From: Alphaproteobacteria bacterium | GTDB taxonomy: Bacteria; Pseudomonadota; Alphaproteobacteria; Micropepsales; Micropepsaceae | Direction: 5' to 3' | DNA: 9,734 nucleotides | Assembly (NCBI GenBank): GCA_028869725.1 | Contig: JAGWRJ010000845.1 | Span: 1-9,734, forward strand | In this document: positions 5,147-9,734 of the stretch, one piece after another | How the letters are laid out: each line of letters begins with the position of its first letter | How positions within the stretch are numbered: the first letter of the stretch is position 1 | The notes under the pieces: generated by a model | The model's database searches: none | The model's input: the letters and a program-made list of their open reading frames with translations, nothing else | Told to the model about the DNA's origin: nothing | Made by a program: the position numbers and the translations under genes

Positions 5147-6487
5147 ATGAACCGGATTTCGCTTGTTTCCCGTCCTTCAGCTCCGCCCCCACCTCCGGAC
5201 CCTGGTTCGGGGATGGACCGACCTCTGGCGCCGCCCTCGCCCTGGCGTCGCTATGGCCCCTATGCCGCGGGCGCCGTCGTACTGCTTGCGCTGGCAGTCT
5301 GGCTTCTTTCCGGCCCCGGTGGCCGCATATACCGCGTGCCCATCGACCGGCTCACCATCTCGACAGTCACCCGTGGCCCCTTTGAGGATTACGCTGCGGT
5401 TCGGGCCAATGTGGCGCCCCTCATCACGGATTTTCTCACCACCGAGCAAAGTGGCACCGTGAGCCAGGTCCTTGTCGAGGACGGAGCCGAAGTCAAGGCG
5501 GGTGAGCCGCTCATCGTCCTGTCTAGCCCGCAGCTGCAACTCAACGTCGCCAATCGCGAGGCCGACACCGCCCGCCAGATCAGCGAACTCGAAAATACCG
5601 AGCTCGAACTCGAACAGACGCGCTTTCAGTATCAGAAGGACGTTCTCAATATCCAATACCAGATGCAGAAGCTGAAGGGCGAGCTTGCCCGCGACAAGCG
5701 TCTGGCGGCCGCCAACGCGATTCCCCTCGTGACCTTTGATCAGGATAAGGAAAAATACGCGTATGAGCGCAAGCTGCGCGACGCGACCATCGCCTCGCAC
5801 AAAAACGAAAAAGCCATTCGCGAACGTCAGCTCACCCAGCTACACGCCACCCTCAAGGAACTTCACGCAAGCCTTCTTGCAGCCCGTGCCAGCCTCGACG
5901 ATCTCACCATTCGCGCGCCCATGGACGGCCAGCTGAGCGCGCTCAACGCACAGGTCGGAGAGGCCAAAGCGCAGGGCGCAGTTCTGGGGCAGATCGATTC
6001 ACGCGACCGCTTCAAGCTGACGGCGCAGGTCGACGAATTCTATCTTGGCCGCGTCGCACTCGGACAGTTCGCCCTCTTTCGCCTCGACGGTCACGATTAC
6101 CGTGCCAAGGTCGCCAAGATTTACCCACAGGTCACCAATGGGACCTTCAAGATCGACATGACCTTCCTCGGCAAGGCGCCCCACGGCATCCATGCGGGTC
6201 AGGCGATCGACATCAAGCTGGAGCTTGGAGGTGCACAGATCGCCAACATGCTGCCCAACGGCCCCTTCTACCAGGATACCGGTGGCAACTGGGTATTTGT
6301 GGTGACGCCAGGCGGTGGCAGCGCAGTCCGTCGCAATGTACGGCTCGGTGCGCGCAATCCTGATTTTGTCGAGGTCTTAAGCGGTCTCAAGCCCGGTGAC
6401 CGGGTCATCACGTCCAGTTACCAGGCCTATTCCAACATGGATCGTGTCGAATTCGAGTCGGCCACGAACAGCAACGGCGGATCATAA
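5147..6487 (+). CDS. Membrane-fusion (periplasmic adaptor) protein, MacA/HlyD type
   Basis: A 446-residue adaptor that would link an inner-membrane ABC exporter to an outer-membrane channel across the periplasm. A proline-rich cytoplasmic N-terminus (about 10-36) precedes a single membrane anchor (37-55). The first half-lipoyl segment is SGTVSQVLVEDGAEVKAGEP (102-121). A long helical coiled-coil hairpin, rich in Glu/Lys/Gln, covers about 130-250. The second half-lipoyl segment, IRAPMDGQLSALNAQVGEA (255-273), follows, then a beta-barrel (about 287-360) and a membrane-proximal domain (about 365-437) ending GLKPGDRVITSS. The ATG at 5147 has no clear ribosome site; an in-frame ATG at 5213 follows a GGGG and could be the true start while still keeping the anchor. 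It is the first gene of the sigma-54-driven operon, 9 bases before the ATPase gene. No outer-membrane TolC-like gene is in view. Confidence 0.9.
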   Translation: MNRISLVSRPSAPPPPPDPGSGMDRPLAPPSPWRRYGPYAAGAVVLLALAVWLLSGPGGRIYRVPIDRLTISTVTRGPFEDYAAVRANVAPLITDFLTTEQSGTVSQVLVEDGAEVKAGEPLIVLSSPQLQLNVANREADTARQISELENTELELEQTRFQYQKDVLNIQYQMQKLKGELARDKRLAAANAIPLVTFDQDKEKYAYERKLRDATIASHKNEKAIRERQLTQLHATLKELHASLLAARASLDDLTIRAPMDGQLSALNAQVGEAKAQGAVLGQIDSRDRFKLTAQVDEFYLGRVALGQFALFRLDGHDYRAKVAKIYPQVTNGTFKIDMTFLGKAPHGIHAGQAIDIKLELGGAQIANMLPNGPFYQDTGGNWVFVVTPGGGSAVRRNVRLGARNPDFVEVLSGLKPGDRVITSSYQAYSNMDRVEFESATNSNGGS

Positions 6488-6491
6488 GGAG
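6486..6491 (+). promoter_or_regulatory. Ribosome binding site of the ABC ATPase
   Basis: AAGGAG lies 5 bases before the ATG at 6497 and overlaps the stop codon of the adaptor gene. It is the strongest ribosome site in the operon and fixes the start of the ATPase. Confidence 0.7.
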
Positions 6492-6496
6492 CCAGC

Positions 6497-7183
6497 ATGA
6501 TCACCCTTAAACATGTCAGCAAGGTTTATCGTACCAGCGAGGTCGAGACTACCGCGCTCAAGAATATCGACTTTCATGTAAGTGCGGGCGAATTCGTCGC
6601 CGTCATGGGACCATCAGGATGTGGCAAGTCGACCTTCCTCAATATTGTTGGCATGCTCGATGTGCCAAGCCATGGCGACTATGTTTTCGACGGCGTCAAC
6701 ATCGCAGGCTACAGCGAGGGCCAGCTCACAGAACTGCGCAAGAACGCACTCGGATTTGTCTTTCAGAGCTTCAATCTGATTGATGAGCTCAACGTCTTCG
6801 AAAACGTCGAACTCGCGCTCCTGTACCACCGCGAGGTCAGCCGCGAGGAACGCAAGATGCGCGTCAAGCAAGCTCTTGACCGGGTCAAGATCGCCCATCG
6901 CGCCAAGCATATGCCTCAGCAGCTTTCAGGCGGCCAGCAGCAGCGCGTCGCGATTGCCCGTGCCGTCGTTGCCCGCCCGAAGCTGATCCTGGCGGACGAA
7001 CCTACCGGCAACCTCGATACCGCCAATGGCGAAGAGGTCATGCAGCTTCTGACCGAACTCAACGAGGCCGGTACCACAGTGGTCATGGTCACCCACTCTC
7101 ATGCCCACGCCGAGTATGCTCATCGCATCGTCAACATGCTCGACGGCTCCATTGTCACCGAACAGGTTCGCCAATTTGCCTGA
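6497..7183 (+). CDS. ABC transporter ATPase, MacB/LolD type
   Basis: A 228-residue ATPase that would power the adjacent FtsX-type permeases. Walker A is GPSGCGKS (38-45). The Q-loop glutamine is at position 90 in FVFQSFNLI. The signature is LSGGQQQR (143-150). Walker B is LILADEPTGNLD (163-174), and the switch histidine is His200 in MVTHS. The DEPTGNLD sequence and the SFNLIDELNVFENVELALLY stretch are typical of the MacB/LolD/FtsE group, which use a mechanotransmission cycle rather than carrying substrate through the membrane. Length and all motifs are intact. The gene is 9 bases from the adaptor and 11 bases from the permease, inside one operon. Confidence 0.95.
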   Translation: MITLKHVSKVYRTSEVETTALKNIDFHVSAGEFVAVMGPSGCGKSTFLNIVGMLDVPSHGDYVFDGVNIAGYSEGQLTELRKNALGFVFQSFNLIDELNVFENVELALLYHREVSREERKMRVKQALDRVKIAHRAKHMPQQLSGGQQQRVAIARAVVARPKLILADEPTGNLDTANGEEVMQLLTELNEAGTTVVMVTHSHAHAEYAHRIVNMLDGSIVTEQVRQFA

Positions 7184-7194
7184 AAGGCATCGAA

Positions 7195-9666
7195 ATGTTC
7201 CGCAATTACCTTGTCGTCGCCCTGCGCAATGCCGGGCGGCAGCGGCTTTATAGCTTCATCACGCTTGCGGGACTGACGGTGGCGCTCACCTGCGCCATCT
7301 TCATCATGCTGTTTATTGCTGATGAACTCTCCTACAACACCTGGATTCCAGGCGAACAAGGCATTTACCGCGTCGATACCACGTGGAACTTTCCGGGATT
7401 TCCGGCGCAGCATTACGCGCTGGCCCCTTTTCCGCTGGCAAAGGCGCTGCGCGACAAGGTACCCGAGGTCACAGCAGCCACCCGTCTGGTCTATGAGCAC
7501 GCGACCGTAAAGGCGGCAAACCGCAAATTTGCCGAACGCATCGGCTTTGTTGATCCCAATTTCTTTACCGTTATCCGCCTGCCCTTGCTCGAGGGTAACG
7601 CTGGAATGGCCTTGCGCGATCCGGATAGCGCGGTCATCAGCATTGCGATGGCACGCAAGTTCTTCGACACAGCCAATCCCATCGGCAAGACCTTGGAACT
7701 CGGAGGAACCCATCCCGTCACGGTTACCGGTCTGATTGCCACACCTCCACACAATACGGAGTTTCAGGCACAGATCTATGTCTCCAACAAGTCCAAGACG
7801 GACCGCTTTCCTGACAAGCGGCAGTGGTTCGATCCGGAGACGTATGTATATGTGCGTCTGGTACACGGTGCATCCCCCAGCGTCGTGCAGGCCCAGACAC
7901 CCGGCATCTTCCGGGCCGACGCGGACCCAAGCAGCATCATCAAGACGAAATTGACGGGCGATGAGATTCTCCATGCGCACCTTGTGCCGCTCTCTCAAAC
8001 CCATCTCAGCGGCGATGAAGGTGACGGTGCGACAGGCGATTGGGCGTCCGTATACGGCCGCAGTGGGAGTGTCGGGGGCAGTTGGACCGTGGTGTACGGG
8101 TTTGCCGCCATCGCGCTCCTGATCATCGGCATTGCCTGCTTCAATTTTACAAATCTCGCTACGGCGCGGGCAATGACCAGGGCGCGCGAAGTCTCCATGC
8201 GCAAGGTGCTGGGTGCCAGACGCAGTCAGCTCATAACCCAATTTCTCGCCGAATCTGTTCTGACCGCAGGGGTAACGCTGCTGCTGGCACTTGCCCTGGT
8301 GGAAGTGCTCATGCCGTCATTCGAGCGCGTCATCGGTCACCCGATCGCGTTGCAGCTCTTCACGGACTGGCCACTCCTGCTGATCATTCTCGCCGTCACC
8401 GTGACGACGGGCGTTCTGGCGGGGCTTTACCCCGCGTTGGTACTTTCCAGTTTCCGGCCAGCCGGGGTGCTACGCGGCGGCGGCGGAGCAAACAGCGGTT
8501 CGGGTCTCCTGCGCACGGGGCTGGTACTTCTGCAGTTCGCCGCGTCGATCGGCCTTGGCATAGCGGCCGTGGTCATCTTTGCCCAGATCCAATATGCCCG
8601 CAACGTTCAGCTTGGCTTCAATCGCGATAACATCGTCATCGTCGAAGGCGCACATCATCTGAGACCCGGCAAGCTCAAGCTCCTGGAAGCGCGGCTACGA
8701 GAGAATCCAAATGTGCTTGCGGTAGCCAGTTCCAATGCCGCGCCCTTTGGCGGCATCTTCCAGGGCACATCAGTATCGCTTCCAGGCCAGCCACAGAGCT
8801 TTTCCAGCCGCATCATGAGCATCGAGCCCGGCTTTTTGCAGCTCTATGGCATGAAGCTTTTGGCAGGCCGCGATCTGTCCAAGGCACGCGCCACCGACAT
8901 TATAAATAATGTGGACAACAGTGATGATGTCCTGCCAGGCAAAAGCGTTCTTATCAACGCGGCGCAGGCGCGAAAACTCGGCCTACGTCCCCAACAGGCC
9001 ATCAACAAAATCGTCCGTGTTGGCACGTCCCAGGCCGCAGCCCGGATTGTAGGGGTTGTCGCAGATGCGCGCTTCTACGGAGCATTGCGTCCGGTTGCGC
9101 CAACCCTATACGCCGATAAGTCCAACCAGAAGTACGTGCTCTCGGTGAAGATCAAGGGAGGTCATTTTCCGGCAGCGATCGCAACCATAGACAAGACCTG
9201 GCAGGAGTTCGTACCCAATGTGGCCATCCGGCGGCACTTCCTCAACGACAGCTTCGACAAGCTGTTCGATAGCGCCGAACACGAAGGGCAGATGTTTGGC
9301 GTATTCGTGGCGATTGCCATTGTCATTGCCAGCCTCGGTCTTTACGGCCTTGCCGCGTTCACAGCCCAGCGGCGAACCAAGGAGATCGGAATTCGCAAGG
9401 TCTTTGGCGCGCGCCATCGCGACGTCGTGAAGCTTCTCCTTTGGCAATTTTCAATTCCGGTGCTGCTCGCAAATGCCATCGCCTGGCCGGTTGCCTGGTA
9501 TTACCTCTCAGCCTGGTTGGAAGGCTTTGCCGATCGCATCTGGCTTGATCCCGCCTACTTTCTGGGAGCGGGCTTTTTCGCTCTGGCTATTGCCTGGACA
9601 ACGGTCATTTCGCATGCGCTGCGGGCTGCTGCACGCAAGCCCATTCAAAGTCTACGCTACGAGTAG
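7195..9666 (+). CDS. FtsX/MacB-type ABC permease, 8 membrane segments
   Basis: An 823-residue permease with two FtsX-like halves. Membrane segments are seen near 20-42, 297-317, 353-372, 391-415, 441-464, 699-722, 751-772 and 787-808. Two large periplasmic MacB-PCD-like domains (about 43-295 and 465-695) follow segments 1 and 5. Each half carries the family's cytoplasmic coupling motif: REVSMRKVLGARRSQLITQF (331-350) and KEIGIRKVFGARHRDVVKL (729-747). This double-length form is larger than classic MacB (about 650 residues with fused ATPase) and resembles permeases that are especially common in Bacteroidetes. AAAGG about 7 bases before ATG 7195 is a fair ribosome site. With the adaptor and ATPase it should export a substrate from the periplasm or inner membrane, which cannot be named from sequence. 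A near copy begins 9 bases downstream. Confidence 0.92.
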   Translation: MFRNYLVVALRNAGRQRLYSFITLAGLTVALTCAIFIMLFIADELSYNTWIPGEQGIYRVDTTWNFPGFPAQHYALAPFPLAKALRDKVPEVTAATRLVYEHATVKAANRKFAERIGFVDPNFFTVIRLPLLEGNAGMALRDPDSAVISIAMARKFFDTANPIGKTLELGGTHPVTVTGLIATPPHNTEFQAQIYVSNKSKTDRFPDKRQWFDPETYVYVRLVHGASPSVVQAQTPGIFRADADPSSIIKTKLTGDEILHAHLVPLSQTHLSGDEGDGATGDWASVYGRSGSVGGSWTVVYGFAAIALLIIGIACFNFTNLATARAMTRAREVSMRKVLGARRSQLITQFLAESVLTAGVTLLLALALVEVLMPSFERVIGHPIALQLFTDWPLLLIILAVTVTTGVLAGLYPALVLSSFRPAGVLRGGGGANSGSGLLRTGLVLLQFAASIGLGIAAVVIFAQIQYARNVQLGFNRDNIVIVEGAHHLRPGKLKLLEARLRENPNVLAVASSNAAPFGGIFQGTSVSLPGQPQSFSSRIMSIEPGFLQLYGMKLLAGRDLSKARATDIINNVDNSDDVLPGKSVLINAAQARKLGLRPQQAINKIVRVGTSQAAARIVGVVADARFYGALRPVAPTLYADKSNQKYVLSVKIKGGHFPAAIATIDKTWQEFVPNVAIRRHFLNDSFDKLFDSAEHEGQMFGVFVAIAIVIASLGLYGLAAFTAQRRTKEIGIRKVFGARHRDVVKLLLWQFSIPVLLANAIAWPVAWYYLSAWLEGFADRIWLDPAYFLGAGFFALAIAWTTVISHALRAAARKPIQSLRYE

Positions 9667-9675
9667 GTGAGTGCC

Positions 9676-9734
9676 ATGTTCCGCAATTATCTGATGGTTG
9701 CGCTCCGCAATGCGCGCCGCAACAAACTCTACAC
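9676..9734 (+). CDS. Start of a second FtsX/MacB-type permease, cut by the right edge
   Basis: An ATG at 9676, preceded by AGGTGA at 9665-9670, opens a frame beginning MFRNYLMVALRNARRNKLY. Fifteen of its first 20 residues match the first permease, including MFRNYL and VALRNA. The gene lies 9 bases after the first permease stop, in the same operon. The two are probably a tandem duplication that forms a heterodimer around the single ATPase type. Only the N-terminal 20 codons are visible. Confidence 0.85.
   Translation, partial: MFRNYLMVALRNARRNKLY

Noticed and set aside
7120..8241. Long open frame (373 codons) on the minus strand across the permease and the end of the ATPase gene
   Set aside because: It lies antisense to a clearly coding permease, has no recognisable domain and a composition typical of an antisense shadow in GC-rich DNA.
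1..9734. tRNA, rRNA, CRISPR arrays, insertion sequences, integrase or attachment sites
   Set aside because: None recognised on either strand; no long direct or terminal inverted repeats and no transposase or integrase motifs were seen.

Overview
This GC-rich window (roughly 60% by eye) holds two gene blocks that meet near position 2240-2270. Its look is proteobacterial, most likely alphaproteobacterial (a sphingomonad or relative). The evidence is the conjugation genes at the left, which resemble the transfer backbone of alphaproteobacterial integrative elements, plus the codon use and protein styles. That assignment is by recognition only; nothing here, such as an rRNA, fixes the taxon.

Left block (1-2240), a piece of a conjugative element. 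Reading leftward on the minus strand there is an XRE-type repressor (1566-1799), a small AlpA/excisionase-like helix-turn-helix protein (1194-1421), a TraF-type S26 signal peptidase (685-1218), a VirB1-like lytic transglycosylase (68-697) and the first codons of one more gene that runs off the left edge. The last four are overlapping or nearly abutting, as in one operon. Divergent from the repressor is a 101-residue small protein (1935-2240) that ends in a strong hairpin. The shared intergenic region has a TATA-centred palindrome that is a plausible repressor operator.

Right block (2271-9734), a self-contained regulated efflux module. A membrane histidine kinase (2271-3626) and an NtrC-type sigma-54 activator (3616-4995) run leftward. 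Divergently, a membrane-fusion protein (5147-6487), a MacB/LolD-type ABC ATPase (6497-7183), an 823-residue FtsX/MacB-type permease (7195-9666) and the start of a second, closely similar permease (9676 onward) run rightward. The 5000-5146 control region is unusually readable. It has a near-consensus sigma-54 promoter for the efflux operon, two dyad sites about 29 bp apart at enhancer distance, and a sigma-70-like promoter for the regulator that those same sites overlap. The simplest model is that the phosphorylated regulator turns on the pump operon through sigma-54 and limits its own synthesis. The kinase has two membrane segments with almost no periplasmic loop, so it may sense the membrane or the transporter itself. 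The substrate cannot be told from sequence.

The most interesting points are this complete regulatory circuit, the paired permeases, and the position of the module directly beside conjugation genes, which raises the possibility that it is cargo of an integrative element. No integrase, attachment site, insertion sequence, tRNA, rRNA or CRISPR array was seen.
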